A stretch of 64,000 nt of DNA. Source: Thermomonas flagellata. GTDB lineage: Bacteria; Pseudomonadota; Gammaproteobacteria; Xanthomonadales; Xanthomonadaceae. The notes beneath the pieces were generated by a model, which ran no database searches, had not been told where the DNA came from, and saw nothing but the letters and a program-made list of their open reading frames with translations. The stretch spans positions 102,900-166,899 of the forward strand of contig NZ_JAJOZK010000006.1 of assembly GCF_022419185.1 (NCBI RefSeq). The letters are read 5' to 3'. Positions 27,928-37,007 of the stretch are shown here, piece after piece; position 1 is the first letter of the stretch, and every line of letters starts with the position of its first letter. Position numbers and translations under genes: made by a program.

Positions 27928-29232
27928 TCAGCCGGTGTGGCCCTCGGCCAGCAGTTCGGCGAGATCCAGGCCCCAGTCCGGGGTCTTGCCGTGGGTCTGG
28001 AAGAACAGGTCGCGGTAGCGCATCTTCAGGAAGTACGGCATCCGCCCCATCTTCAGCACCGCGGTGTCGCCGCCGTACCAGGTGTTGGAGCGGATGTAGA
28101 ACGCCTTGCCGCCGCCCATGTCGCCGATGCAGTACACGATCGGCTGCAGCGGCTTGTCGGCCTCCTCGGCGGTGAGCGCCCCCAGGTCCTTGGCGATCTG
28201 GCGGCCGACGATCTCGGTCTGCTGGTGGCCGATCGCGCCGAGCTTGGGCACCGTGACCGCGGCGGCGTCGCCGGCGGCGAACACGGTCGGGTAGTCCGGG
28301 TTGCGCATCAGCAGGTCGGTCTTGACGAAGCCCATGTCGTCGCAGATCGGCAGGCCCTTGAGGAAGTCGTGCGCGACCCAGTCGGGGAACACGATCTTGA
28401 CCTCGGCCTCGACGCTGCGGCCGTCGGCGAACTCGATGCCCTCCGCGGTGATGCGGCGGATGTCCTGGGTCTTGTTGACGTAGTGGAAGCCCATGCCGGA
28501 GGCGATCTCCAGCAGCTGCTTGACCACCGTCTCGCCGGCGTCCTCCGCGATCAGCTCGGCCGGGGTGAACACCGTGACCTTGTCCGGCCCGCCTTGGCCG
28601 TGCTTGCCGAGCCAGGTCGCCATCGACAGCATCACCTCCACCGGCGGGCCCTCGCAGGCGGCCAGCGCGTCCGGGATCTTGCCGCCCGGATAGGGCGCCA
28701 GGCCCTTGGCGCCGTTGCCCTGGTGGAAGCGCGCCGAACCGATCGCGATCGGCCCGCCGCGGTAGCCGCCGCGGTGCAGGTACTCGCGCAGGCGGTTGCC
28801 GTGGAACAGGTCGGCCACGGTGTGGCCGTGCTCGGCGAAGCCCTCGATCGCGTCGAACGCCAGCCGGTTGCCGACCGCGATCACCAGGTAGTCGTAGCCG
28901 ATCGTCTGGGTCTCGCCGCCCGGGCGCTCGTTCGGCACGAACTCGACCTGCTTGCGCTCGACGTCGATCGCCTTGACCTCGCCCTGCACGAAGGCGATGT
29001 CGTCCTCCGCCAGCACGTGGCGCAGGTCCATGCGCTGGCGCAGGGCCGGGTCCTTGTCCTCAAACACGTCGGCCGGGATGTTGGGGACGAACAGCAGGTA
29101 GTCCTTGCGGTCGATCACGGTGATCCGCACCGACGGCCCGGCGAACTGGCGCACGCGCTGGGCGCTGGACAGGCCGGCGAAATTGCCGCCGAGGACGAGG
29201 ACGTGCGGACTGGCGCTGGTATTGCTGGACAT
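27928..29232 (-). CDS. Sulfide:quinone reductase-like flavoprotein
   Basis: A 434-aa FAD enzyme of the SQR family. The dinucleotide fold is HVLVLGGNFAGLSSAQRVRQ. YDYLVIAVGNRLAFDAIEGF and PTVFAAGDAAAVTVPKLGAIG are the conserved flavin motifs. SQRs oxidise sulfide and pass electrons to the quinone pool, yielding persulfide or polysulfide. Few cysteines are present, so it may belong to a divergent SQR type. A related flavoprotein stands at the head of the same arm (35618-36913). Confidence 0.8.
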   Translation of the reverse strand: MSSNTSASPHVLVLGGNFAGLSSAQRVRQFAGPSVRITVIDRKDYLLFVPNIPADVFEDKDPALRQRMDLRHVLAEDDIAFVQGEVKAIDVERKQVEFVPNERPGGETQTIGYDYLVIAVGNRLAFDAIEGFAEHGHTVADLFHGNRLREYLHRGGYRGGPIAIGSARFHQGNGAKGLAPYPGGKIPDALAACEGPPVEVMLSMATWLGKHGQGGPDKVTVFTPAELIAEDAGETVVKQLLEIASGMGFHYVNKTQDIRRITAEGIEFADGRSVEAEVKIVFPDWVAHDFLKGLPICDDMGFVKTDLLMRNPDYPTVFAAGDAAAVTVPKLGAIGHQQTEIVGRQIAKDLGALTAEEADKPLQPIVYCIGDMGGGKAFYIRSNTWYGGDTAVLKMGRMPYFLKMRYRDLFFQTHGKTPDWGLDLAELLAEGHTG

Positions 29233-29318
29233 GGCACTGGCTCCCTGTGATGTGGCCGCAGCCTGCGCCGGGTGGCGTTATGCGCGGGCGAAGATCACGC
29301 CCCGCGGGCACAGGCGCC

Positions 29319-29741
29319 CTACAGCTCCTCGTCCGGCCCGTAGGGATACCGGGTGTGGCCGTAGCGCACCACCAGCACCGCGATCGCCAGCACCAGGATC
29401 GCGCCGGCCCCGGCCAACAGCGCCCACGGCGCCGACAGCGAGGTGTCGGTCATCATGTGCCGGGCCACGCCGACCATCGCGATGTACAGCGGCATGCGCA
29501 CCGACATCTTGCCCTTGCGCCAGTACATGCCGACCAGGGCCACCATCTCCAGGTACATGAACAACAGGAGCAGGTCGGGGATGTCGACCTTGCCCTTGTT
29601 CAGCATGTGCAGGATCTCGGCGACCATCGCCACCAGGGTCGCGGCCAGGATCACCATCAGCCCCGCGCGCTCGAGCATGCGGATGCCCCAGCCGACGGTA
29701 TGCACCGGCCGCGGCAGGCTGGATCGGTCGTTGTTGCCCAT
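29319..29741 (-). CDS. PsiE-family membrane protein
   Basis: A 140-aa membrane protein with four hydrophobic segments (about 28-48, 56-76, 82-98 and 105-126). ERAGLMVILAATLVAMVAEI and PDLLLLFMYLEMVALVGMYW resemble the phosphate-starvation-inducible PsiE family, including the membrane Glu in YLEM. The role of PsiE is unknown. It lies in the sulfur/redox arm between OsmC and the SQR-like gene. Confidence 0.8.
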   Translation of the reverse strand: MGNNDRSSLPRPVHTVGWGIRMLERAGLMVILAATLVAMVAEILHMLNKGKVDIPDLLLLFMYLEMVALVGMYWRKGKMSVRMPLYIAMVGVARHMMTDTSLSAPWALLAGAGAILVLAIAVLVVRYGHTRYPYGPDEEL

Positions 29742-29804
29742 CGTCTGATCTCCCCCGTGTCGGTTCGCGCGGCGACCGCCCCCGCGGCCGGCGCGCGGTT
29801 CAGG

Positions 29805-30272
29805 TCAGGCCGGCGCGCCCGGCGTGTAGCGCACCCCGGCGGCGTCGACCACCGCCACCTCGACCGCCATGCCCTCGCGCACGCTCTGGGTCACGATGCA
29901 GAACTGCTCGAACTGTGCCAGCGCGCGCTCGAAATGCTCGAGACTGGCAGCCGGATCGGCCAGGGTCAGGGTGACCTCCGCGCGCGGGATGCGCCAGCGC
30001 CCGGCGGCGTTGCGCTCGCGGCGGGCGGTGATCTCGGCGCGGATCGGGCCGGGCGCGTTCTTGAACTTGCGCAGCGCGAACAGCAGGCTAGCGGCCAGGC
30101 AGTTGGCGACCCCGGCCAGCAGCAGCGCGGACGGATTGGGCCCGGCGCCGGCGCCGAGCGGCGGCGGCTCGTCGGTGTGCAGTTCCAGCCCGGTGCCGGC
30201 GATCCGCACGTGGAAGGCGTAGGGGCCCTCCTGCTCCAGCACCAACCGAATTTCGTCCTGCGCCTCGCTCAT
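29805..30272 (-). CDS. OsmC/Ohr-family peroxidase-like protein
   Basis: A 155-aa protein of the OsmC superfamily. The two redox cysteines are in GVANCLAASLLFALRKF and FEQFCIVTQSVREGM. OsmC and Ohr enzymes reduce organic hydroperoxides, and some relatives act on persulfides. It is a homodimer in known cases. The location with SQR-like proteins and thioredoxin fits thiol-based detoxification. ATG 30272 has an AGGAGG-like site just upstream (GGAGGCGTGC on the minus strand). Confidence 0.88.
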   Translation of the reverse strand: MSEAQDEIRLVLEQEGPYAFHVRIAGTGLELHTDEPPPLGAGAGPNPSALLLAGVANCLAASLLFALRKFKNAPGPIRAEITARRERNAAGRWRIPRAEVTLTLADPAASLEHFERALAQFEQFCIVTQSVREGMAVEVAVVDAAGVRYTPGAPA

Positions 30273-30341
30273 TGCACGCCTCCTGGTCGCTGTCGTCCTG
30301 TCCGCGCGCGGCCGGGCGGCCCCGCGCCCCCGCGCCCCGGC

Positions 30342-30986
30342 TCAGCCCTCGCCGGCCGGCACTTCCACCCACAGCGCCCCGCGCAGGTCGCCGACCTCGA
30401 AGCCGGTCGCGGTGTCGCCCGGATACAGCCGGCGCAGCGCGGCGGCGGTCTGCGGGCTCAAGGTCTTGCCGTGGCAGGCCAGGCAGGCCGGCTCCACCGC
30501 GATCCCGCGCATCATCCGCAGCGCCACCCCCGGCGGCAGGCCGTGGTCTTGCACCGCGACCAGCTCGCCCGGGGCGGTGCCGGCGGCGGCGCGTGCCTGG
30601 AAGTCGGCGAGCACTGCCGCCTGCCAGTCCTGCGCCGCGTTGGCCGGGTTGCGGATGCGCCCCGGCACCGGCACCCGGCCGAGGCGCACGCCGTGGGCCG
30701 CGCCGACGCGGGCGGCGATCTTCGGCGCCTCGTCGTGGCAGAACGCGATCGCGCCCTCGGTGCCGCCCTGGCCGAGCTTGGCCATCAGGGCCGACTTGAG
30801 CTGGGTGCTGAAGTCGCGCGCCGCGGCCTGCGCGCGCTCGCGCGCGGCGGCGGGGGCGGCCGTGCCCGCAGGCGCGGCGGCCGCGGGCGGCGGCGCCGGC
30901 TTCGGCGCCGGGGCGCTGCACGCGGCGAGCAGGACCGCCAGCAGCGCGCCCCCGGCGAGGGTCTTCGTGGTGATGCCACCGGTCAT
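30342..30986 (-). CDS. DUF3365 haem lipoprotein
   Basis: A 214-aa exported protein. The signal peptide ends in the lipobox LLAACS, so it is probably lipid-anchored. A Pro/Ala linker follows. The body matches DUF3365 (Tll0287-like) haem-binding sensor domains: AIAFCHDEAPKIA near the start and one c-type haem motif CLACH (ACLACHGKTL) near residue 165. It may sense or carry electrons in the periplasm. Its ATG overlaps the stop of the RND permease gene, so they are co-translated. Confidence 0.8.
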   Translation of the reverse strand: MTGGITTKTLAGGALLAVLLAACSAPAPKPAPPPAAAAPAGTAAPAAARERAQAAARDFSTQLKSALMAKLGQGGTEGAIAFCHDEAPKIAARVGAAHGVRLGRVPVPGRIRNPANAAQDWQAAVLADFQARAAAGTAPGELVAVQDHGLPPGVALRMMRGIAVEPACLACHGKTLSPQTAAALRRLYPGDTATGFEVGDLRGALWVEVPAGEG

Positions 30987-33900
30987 GCCAGCTCCTCCTG
31001 CGGGGGCGTCGGCCGCCGCGCCTCGCGCAGTTTCAGCCCGTAGTACAGCAGCGGGATGACCACCAGGGTCAGCAGCGTGCTGACGAAGATGCCGAAGATC
31101 AGCGAGATCGCCAGGCCGTTGAAGATCGGGTCGTCGAGGATGAAGAACGCGCCCAGCATCGCCGCCAGCCCGGTCAGGGCGATCGGCTTGGCGCGCACCG
31201 CGCAGGCATCCACCACCGCCTGCGCCAGCGGCACCCCGCGCGCGGTCTCCTGGTTGATGAAGTCCACCAGCAGGATCGAGTTGCGCACGATGATCCCCGC
31301 CAGCGCGATCATGCCGATCATGCTGGTCGCGGTGAACTGCTTGCCCAGCAGCGCATGCCCCGGCATCACCCCGATGATGGTCAGCGGGATCGGCGCCATG
31401 ATCACCAGCGGCACCAGGTAGCTGCGGAACTGCGCGACCACCAGGAGGTAGATCAGCACCATCCCCGCCGCGTAGGCGATGCCCATGTCGCGGAAGGTCT
31501 CGTAGGTGATCTGCCACTCGCCGTCCCACTTGATCGCATAGCCGCTGGTGTCGGTCGGCTGCGCGATGAAGGTCTGGGCCAGGTGCTGGCCGGCCACCGG
31601 CAGGTCACGCAGCTTGCTCACGATCGCGAACATGCCGTACAGCGGGCTGTCCAGCTTGCCGGCCTCGTCGGCCATGACGTAGGCCACCGGCAGGCCGTCC
31701 TTGTGGTAGATCGCGCCGTCCCAGTCGGCGCGCTCGACCCGCACCAGCTCCGACAGCGGCACCAGCTGGCCCTGGCTGCTACGCACCTTGACCGCCAGCA
31801 GGCCCTGCAGCGCGGCCTGGTCCTGCGCCGGCAGGCGCAGGCGCACCGGGCGCGGGTACTTGGAGCGGCCGTCCTGCACGAAGGTGGCATCGCTGCCGGA
31901 GACCGCCATCGCGATCGCATCGGCCACGGTCGCCTGCGGCACGCCCAGGCGCGCCGCGCGCTCGCGGTCGAGCACCAGGACCTCGCGCGGGGCGTCGGCC
32001 TCCACGCTGGTGTCGAGGTCGACGATGCCCTCGGTGCCGGCGAACGGGCCGGCCGCCAGCGCGCGCGCGACCTTGCGCTGGCCGGCGTAGTCCGGGCCGT
32101 ACACCTCGGCCACCAGCGGCGACATCACCGGCGGCCCCGGCGGGACCTCGACCACCTTGACCGAGGCGCCGTAGCGCTTGCCGATCGCGGCCAGCGCCGG
32201 GCGCATGGCCAGCGCGATCTCGTGGCTCTGGCGCTTGCGGTGGTGCTTGTCCACCAGGTTCACCTGGAGGTCGCCGACGTTGCTGCCGCTGCGCAGGAAG
32301 TACTGGCGCACCAGGCCGTTGAAGTTGATCGGCGCGGCGGTGCCGGCGTAGCCCTGGAAGTCCTGCACCTCGGGGATCTTGCTGACCTCGGCCGCGAGCT
32401 CCGCCAGCAGCGCGTTGGTCTGCTCGAGGGTGCTGCCCTCGGGCATGTCGACCACGACCTGCACCTCCGACTTGTTGTCGAACGGCAGCATCTTCAGCAC
32501 CACCAGCTTGAACACCACCAGCGAGCCCGCCAGCAGCACCAGCCCGACCATGGAGGCATACAGCAGGCCGCGCTTGCGCGCGCCGGCGGCGCCGGCCAGG
32601 AACGGGGTCATCACCCGCCCGAACAGCCGGTGCAGCCAGCCCTGCTGGCGTTCCTCGTGCTCATGGTCGGCTTCCGCGGCGTGGCCGTGGCGGGCCAGCA
32701 GCTTGAGCGACAGCCACGGGGTCACCACCAGCGCGATCAGCAGCGACAGCAGCATGCCGACCGAGGCGTTGATCGGGATCGGGCGCATGTACGGGCCCAT
32801 CAGCCCGGACACGAACGCCATCGGCATCAGCGCCGCGATCACGGTGAAGGTGGCGAGGATGGTCGGCCCGCCGACCTCGTCCACCGCCGGCGGGATCACC
32901 TCGCGCAGGCTGCGCTTGCGCCCGTCCGGGCCGGGGATGGCCAGGTGGCGGTGGATGTTCTCGACCACCACGATGGCGTCGTCCACCAGGATGCCGATCG
33001 AGAAGATCAGCGCGAACAGCGACACCCGGTTGAGGGTGAAGCCCATCACGTGCGAGGCGAACAGGGTGACCGCGAGGGTCAGCACCACCGCGGTGCCGAC
33101 CACGATCGCCTCGCGCCAGCCGAGCGCGAACAGCACCAGCAGCACCACGCTGCCGGTGGCGAACACCAGCTTCTGGATCAGCTTCTGCGCCTTGTCGGCG
33201 GCGGTCTGGCCGTAGTCGCGGGTGATCGCGTAGTGCACCCCGTGCGGGATCACCTCGCCCTGGAGCTGGGCCAGGCGCCGGGCGACCGCAGTGGTGATGT
33301 CGGAGGCGTTGGTGCCCGGCTTCTTGGCGATCGCGATGGTCACCGCCGGGGCCACGCCCGCCGCCGGGCCGGCGCGCCCGGGCGGGGTGCCGTACCAGAC
33401 GTAGCGGCTGGCGAGGTCGCCGCGCGACTCGATGCTGGCCACGTCCGACAGCAGCAGCGGCTTGCCGCCCTGGTTGCCGATCACCAGGTGCGCGACCTCG
33501 TCGGCCGAGGCCAGGAACTTGCCGGCGGTCACCGGCACCGCGCCGTTGGCGGTGACCCGCTCGCCGGCCTGGTGCACCACGTTGGCGGCGCGCAGGGCCT
33601 GCATCAGGTCGGCCGGCGACAGGTTGTAGGCGGCCAGCTTGGCGGCGTCGAGGGTGACCAGCACGGTGCGGTCGGGCGCGCCGATGGTATACACGTCGCG
33701 GGTGCCGGGGATGCGCTTGATCTCCGCTTCCAGCGTGTGCGCGACCTCGGCCAGGCGGGTGGCGTCGGTCTGCGGGTCGTCGCTCCACAGGGTGACGGCC
33801 ATCACCGGCACGTCGTCGATGCCCTTGGGCTTGATGATCGGCTGGCCGACGCCGAAGCCCGGCGGCAGCCAGTCCTGGTTCGAATAGACCTGGTTGTACA

Positions 33901-34264
33901 GCCGCACCAGCGCCGGCTGGCGGTCCACCCCGACCTGGTACTCGACGGTGACGATCGCCACCCCCGGCCGGCTGGTGGAGTAGACGTGCTTGACGCCCTC
34001 GATCTCCGAGAGCTTCTGCTCGAGCGGCACCGCGACCAGCTGCTCGACGTCGCGCGCGCTGGCGCCGTCGAACGGCACGATCACGTTGGCCATGGTGACG
34101 TCGATCTGCGGCTCTTCCTCGCGCGGGGTGATCAGCACCGCGAGGATGCCCAGCAGCAGGCCCATCAGGGCCAGGATCGGGGTCAGCGGATTGGCCTGGA
34201 AGGCCGCGGCGAGGCGGCCGGAGATGCCCATCCGCGGGGTCGGGCGCGACTCAGCCATGGCCAC
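30983..34264 (-). CDS. RND efflux transporter, inner-membrane permease
   Basis: A 1093-aa proton-driven exporter of the AcrB/HAE fold, with twelve membrane segments and two large periplasmic loops. The proton-relay aspartates are in SIGILVDDAIVVVENIHRHL in TM4. The N-terminal half has PREEEPQIDVTMANVIVPF and the porter motif GASARDVEQLVAVPLEQKLS. Late membrane segments include MAPIPLTIIGVMPGHALLGK. Substrate is not evident; copies of this subtype (PREEEPQI) are often in gene sets for sulfur or quinone stress. It overlaps the adaptor gene by 14 bp. Confidence 0.9.
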   Translation of the reverse strand: MAMAESRPTPRMGISGRLAAAFQANPLTPILALMGLLLGILAVLITPREEEPQIDVTMANVIVPFDGASARDVEQLVAVPLEQKLSEIEGVKHVYSTSRPGVAIVTVEYQVGVDRQPALVRLYNQVYSNQDWLPPGFGVGQPIIKPKGIDDVPVMAVTLWSDDPQTDATRLAEVAHTLEAEIKRIPGTRDVYTIGAPDRTVLVTLDAAKLAAYNLSPADLMQALRAANVVHQAGERVTANGAVPVTAGKFLASADEVAHLVIGNQGGKPLLLSDVASIESRGDLASRYVWYGTPPGRAGPAAGVAPAVTIAIAKKPGTNASDITTAVARRLAQLQGEVIPHGVHYAITRDYGQTAADKAQKLIQKLVFATGSVVLLVLFALGWREAIVVGTAVVLTLAVTLFASHVMGFTLNRVSLFALIFSIGILVDDAIVVVENIHRHLAIPGPDGRKRSLREVIPPAVDEVGGPTILATFTVIAALMPMAFVSGLMGPYMRPIPINASVGMLLSLLIALVVTPWLSLKLLARHGHAAEADHEHEERQQGWLHRLFGRVMTPFLAGAAGARKRGLLYASMVGLVLLAGSLVVFKLVVLKMLPFDNKSEVQVVVDMPEGSTLEQTNALLAELAAEVSKIPEVQDFQGYAGTAAPINFNGLVRQYFLRSGSNVGDLQVNLVDKHHRKRQSHEIALAMRPALAAIGKRYGASVKVVEVPPGPPVMSPLVAEVYGPDYAGQRKVARALAAGPFAGTEGIVDLDTSVEADAPREVLVLDRERAARLGVPQATVADAIAMAVSGSDATFVQDGRSKYPRPVRLRLPAQDQAALQGLLAVKVRSSQGQLVPLSELVRVERADWDGAIYHKDGLPVAYVMADEAGKLDSPLYGMFAIVSKLRDLPVAGQHLAQTFIAQPTDTSGYAIKWDGEWQITYETFRDMGIAYAAGMVLIYLLVVAQFRSYLVPLVIMAPIPLTIIGVMPGHALLGKQFTATSMIGMIALAGIIVRNSILLVDFINQETARGVPLAQAVVDACAVRAKPIALTGLAAMLGAFFILDDPIFNGLAISLIFGIFVSTLLTLVVIPLLYYGLKLREARRPTPPQEELA

Positions 34265-35345
34265 CTTCCGCTGCCTTGCGCTGCGCGGCCAGGGCCTGCA
34301 TGGCCGCGACCGGGTCCTTCACCACCTGCTCGCCGGGGCGCAGGCCGGAGATGATCTCGATGGCATCGCCGACGCGCCCGCCGATGCGCACCTGGCGCAG
34401 CAGCAGGGTGCCGTCCTGCTTGACGTACACCGCGCTCAGCTCGCCGCGCTGCACCAGCGCCGACTGCGGGATGCGGATCGGCTGCGCGGTGCCGATCACC
34501 GGCTCGTTGCGGTCGGCGTCGAACAGCACCTTGGCGGTGGTGCCCGGCGCCGGCGCCGGCTCCAGCGCCTCCGGCAGGCGCACGCGCACGTTCACGCTGT
34601 GGCTGGCCGGGTCCGCGGCCGGGAACACGGTGACCTCGGCGGCCTCCACGCTGCGCCCGTCGGCCAGCACCACCTGCGCGCGCGGGTCGCGGCGGATGGC
34701 GTCGGCGCGGCTCTGCGGCACCATCACCTCCAGCCGCAGCGCGCGCGGGGCGTACAGGCTGAGCAAGGGCTGCCCGGGTGCGACGGTCTCGCCCGGCTCG
34801 ACGTCGCGCGCGGAGACGATCCCGGCGAACGGCGCCTTGACCACGGTGTAGGCGGCCTGCTGGCTGGCCTGCGCCAGCTGCGCGCGGGCCGCGTCGCGCG
34901 CGGCGAAGGCGGCGTCGCGGGCGGCGCGCGCCTGGTCGATCTGGGCCTTGGACACGAACTGGCCGTCGGCCAGCGCCGCGATCCGCTTGTAGTTCAGCTC
35001 GGCCTCGGCGGCGTTGGCCTCGGCCGCGCGCAGCTGCGCGCGCGCGCTGTTGGCCCCGGCCTCCTGCTCGGTCGCGGTGATCCGCAGCAGCACCTGCCCG
35101 GCCTGCACGTGGTCGTTGACGTCCACGTACACCGCGGCCACCCGGCCGCTGGTCTGCGCGCTCAGATCGGCGCGCCGGACCGCTTCCACCACGCCGTCCC
35201 AGCCGCGCCCGGGCAGGCCGTTGCCGGCCGTGACCTGGAAGGTCGCCAGCGCCGGCAGCGGCGGCAGCTTGGTCGCCGGCTCGCCGCCGCAGGCGGCCAG
35301 CGCCAGCGCCAGCGCAGACGGCAGCAGCCAGTTACTGGAACGCAC
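34251..35345 (-). CDS. RND efflux periplasmic adaptor (membrane fusion protein)
   Basis: A 364-aa adaptor lipoprotein. The lipobox is LALAACG. The lipoyl half-motifs (VDVNDHVQAGQVLLRI and TVVKAPFAGIVSARDVEPGE) flank a helical hairpin of Ala-rich coiled coil at about residues 90-150. A beta-barrel and membrane-proximal domain follow. It joins the RND permease to an outer-membrane channel, which is not encoded here. It is coupled to the permease gene and to the small DUF2892 gene upstream. Confidence 0.9.
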   Translation of the reverse strand: MRSSNWLLPSALALALAACGGEPATKLPPLPALATFQVTAGNGLPGRGWDGVVEAVRRADLSAQTSGRVAAVYVDVNDHVQAGQVLLRITATEQEAGANSARAQLRAAEANAAEAELNYKRIAALADGQFVSKAQIDQARAARDAAFAARDAARAQLAQASQQAAYTVVKAPFAGIVSARDVEPGETVAPGQPLLSLYAPRALRLEVMVPQSRADAIRRDPRAQVVLADGRSVEAAEVTVFPAADPASHSVNVRVRLPEALEPAPAPGTTAKVLFDADRNEPVIGTAQPIRIPQSALVQRGELSAVYVKQDGTLLLRQVRIGGRVGDAIEIISGLRPGEQVVKDPVAAMQALAAQRKAAEGGHG

Positions 35346-35538
35346 AGCCGCCTCCGCGCACGCCGAGCTTCTTGAAGATCATCGCCGCCGGGCAGAACCC
35401 GGTGAAGCTGGCCTGGAGCATGTTCAGGCCGATGAACGCAGTGAACAGCAGCCACCACGGCGAGACGAAATGGACCAGCAGGACGCTGACCAGGATCATC
35501 ACGCCGGCAAAGGCCATCACGGCACGGTCGAGGTTCAT
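35332..35538 (-). CDS. DUF2892 (YgaP-like) membrane protein
   Basis: A 68-aa protein with two membrane helices: MAFAGVMILVSVLLVHFV and WLLFTAFIGLNMLQASFTGF, ending in CPAAMIFKKLGVRGGGCAF. This is the DUF2892 family, the same fold as the membrane part of the rhodanese YgaP, which carries persulfide sulfur at the membrane. The two Cys residues near the end may matter for sulfur transfer. It lies 79 bp after the SQR-like gene at the head of the arm. Confidence 0.88.
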   Translation of the reverse strand: MNLDRAVMAFAGVMILVSVLLVHFVSPWWLLFTAFIGLNMLQASFTGFCPAAMIFKKLGVRGGGCAFQ

Positions 35539-35617
35539 GGGGGAACTCCGCTAGGGTCTTCGGGGAACAGTGGGAAGCCGGCCCCGCCCGCCATCCCGGC
35601 GGGCGGGGCGGGCCGGG

Positions 35618-36913
35618 TCAGGCATGGGGCACGCGCTTGACGTCCTTGAGGCGCTCGATCCCGAGCATGCTCAGGATCTGCTTCTCGTAGATCGGCTCGC
35701 TGGTGCCGTTGCGCATCTTGTAGAGGAAGTACTTCTCGAAGCCGATCTTGGCCAGGTGCACCCACTTGCCGATCTTGGTCCAGGTGACGTTGCGCGGCGG
35801 GATCTGCGGCAGCGCCACGAACGCCGCGCCGGTGTCGCCCATGTCGGCCAGGCACACCGCGTTCCAGGTGCCCTCGTAGTCGGGGGTCTTGCCCTCCAGT
35901 TCGGCCTTGATGTTGCGCACGATGGTGGTGACCATCGACTCGATCATGAAACCGGTCTTGGGCGCGCCGGTCGGCACCGGGGTGGCCTCCACCGGCGGGA
36001 TCGCCACGCACACGCCGGCCGAGAAGATCTTCGGGTACTTCGGGCTGCGCTGGTGCTTGTCCACGATCACGAAGCCGCGCGGGTTGCACAGCCCCTCGAC
36101 CGCGGCCACCGCCTCCACGCCCTTGAACGCCGGCAGCAGCATGGAGAACTTGAACGGCAGCGTCTTCGGCTCCAGCGGCTGGCCCTTCTCGTCGTGCGGC
36201 AGCACGGTCATCTCGCCGTCGCGCACCTCGGTCACCTTGGCGTTGGTGATCCAGCCGATGTGGCGCTGGCGCATCTCCGACTCCATCAGGCCCTTGGAGT
36301 CGCCGACCCCGCCCAGGCCCATGTGGCCGATGTAGGGCTCGCTGGTCACGAACGTCATCGGCACCTTGTCGCGCAGCTTGCGCTTGCGCAGGTCGGCATC
36401 GACGATCATCGCGAACTCATAGGCGGGTCCGAAGCAGCTGGCGCCCTGCACCGCGCCGATCACGACCGGGCCGGGGTTCTTCAGGAACTCCTGGTAGGCC
36501 CGCCAGGCGTGGTCGGCGTGCGGGGTGGTGCACACCGACTGGGTGTAGCCGCCGTCCGGGCCGCTGCCGGGCACTTCCTCGAACGCGAGCTTGGGCCCGG
36601 TGCTGATCAGCAGGTAGTCGTAGCCGATCCGCTCGCCGCTGCCGGTGATCACCGCATCGCCCGCGGCGTCGATCTTCTCGACCCCGTCCGGCTTGTAGGT
36701 GATGCCGTGCTTGCCGACGTAGTCGGCGATCTTCAGAGTGATGTCCTCTGGCTTGCGCCAGCCCACGGCCAGCCACGGGTTGGACGGGGTGAAGCTGAAC
36801 AGATCGCCTTTGCCGATCAGCACGATCTCGTGCGACTTGCCCAGCGTTTCGCGAAGCTCATAGGCGGCACTCATGCCACCCAGGCCCGCACCGATCACCA
36901 CGATTTTTGCCAT
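35618..36913 (-). CDS. Sulfide:quinone reductase-type flavoprotein
   Basis: A 431-aa FAD protein at the head of the minus-strand arm. The N-terminus KIVVIGAGLGGMSAAYELRE binds FAD. TGPKLAFEEVPGSGPDGGY, SVCTTPHADHAW with an active-site Cys, and GASCFGPAYEFAM with a second Cys fit the redox pair of SQR. KHQRSPKYPKIFSAGVCVAI is the second flavin motif. It should oxidise sulfide to sulfane sulfur with quinone as acceptor. Its promoter is shared back to back with the rhodanese-BigR-persulfide dioxygenase arm. Confidence 0.85.
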   Translation of the reverse strand: MAKIVVIGAGLGGMSAAYELRETLGKSHEIVLIGKGDLFSFTPSNPWLAVGWRKPEDITLKIADYVGKHGITYKPDGVEKIDAAGDAVITGSGERIGYDYLLISTGPKLAFEEVPGSGPDGGYTQSVCTTPHADHAWRAYQEFLKNPGPVVIGAVQGASCFGPAYEFAMIVDADLRKRKLRDKVPMTFVTSEPYIGHMGLGGVGDSKGLMESEMRQRHIGWITNAKVTEVRDGEMTVLPHDEKGQPLEPKTLPFKFSMLLPAFKGVEAVAAVEGLCNPRGFVIVDKHQRSPKYPKIFSAGVCVAIPPVEATPVPTGAPKTGFMIESMVTTIVRNIKAELEGKTPDYEGTWNAVCLADMGDTGAAFVALPQIPPRNVTWTKIGKWVHLAKIGFEKYFLYKMRNGTSEPIYEKQILSMLGIERLKDVKRVPHA

Positions 36914-36958
36914 TGTTCGTTCCTCCCTCCGCCAGCGCGTCGGCCGACGCTGGACTTC

Positions 36959-36987
36959 ATATTAGACATGGCTTATATTAGTGTCAA
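36959..36987 (-). promoter_or_regulatory. Strong sigma-70 promoter of the SQR arm, overlapping the divergent promoter
   Basis: On the minus strand TTGACA (36982-36987) and TAATAT (36959-36964) are 17 bp apart, one base off a consensus promoter. The expected start is near 36952. On the plus strand TATATT (36974-36979), 17 bp from TGGACT (36951-36956), gives an overlapping promoter for the rhodanese operon. The motif TATTAG occurs twice in the same orientation, at 36960 and 36976. An AT-rich site here fits known BigR/SqrR operators; the repressor gene is the second gene of the plus arm. Confidence 0.7.
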
Positions 36988-37007
36988 CTGATGAAGGAGC
37001 CCTCCCG

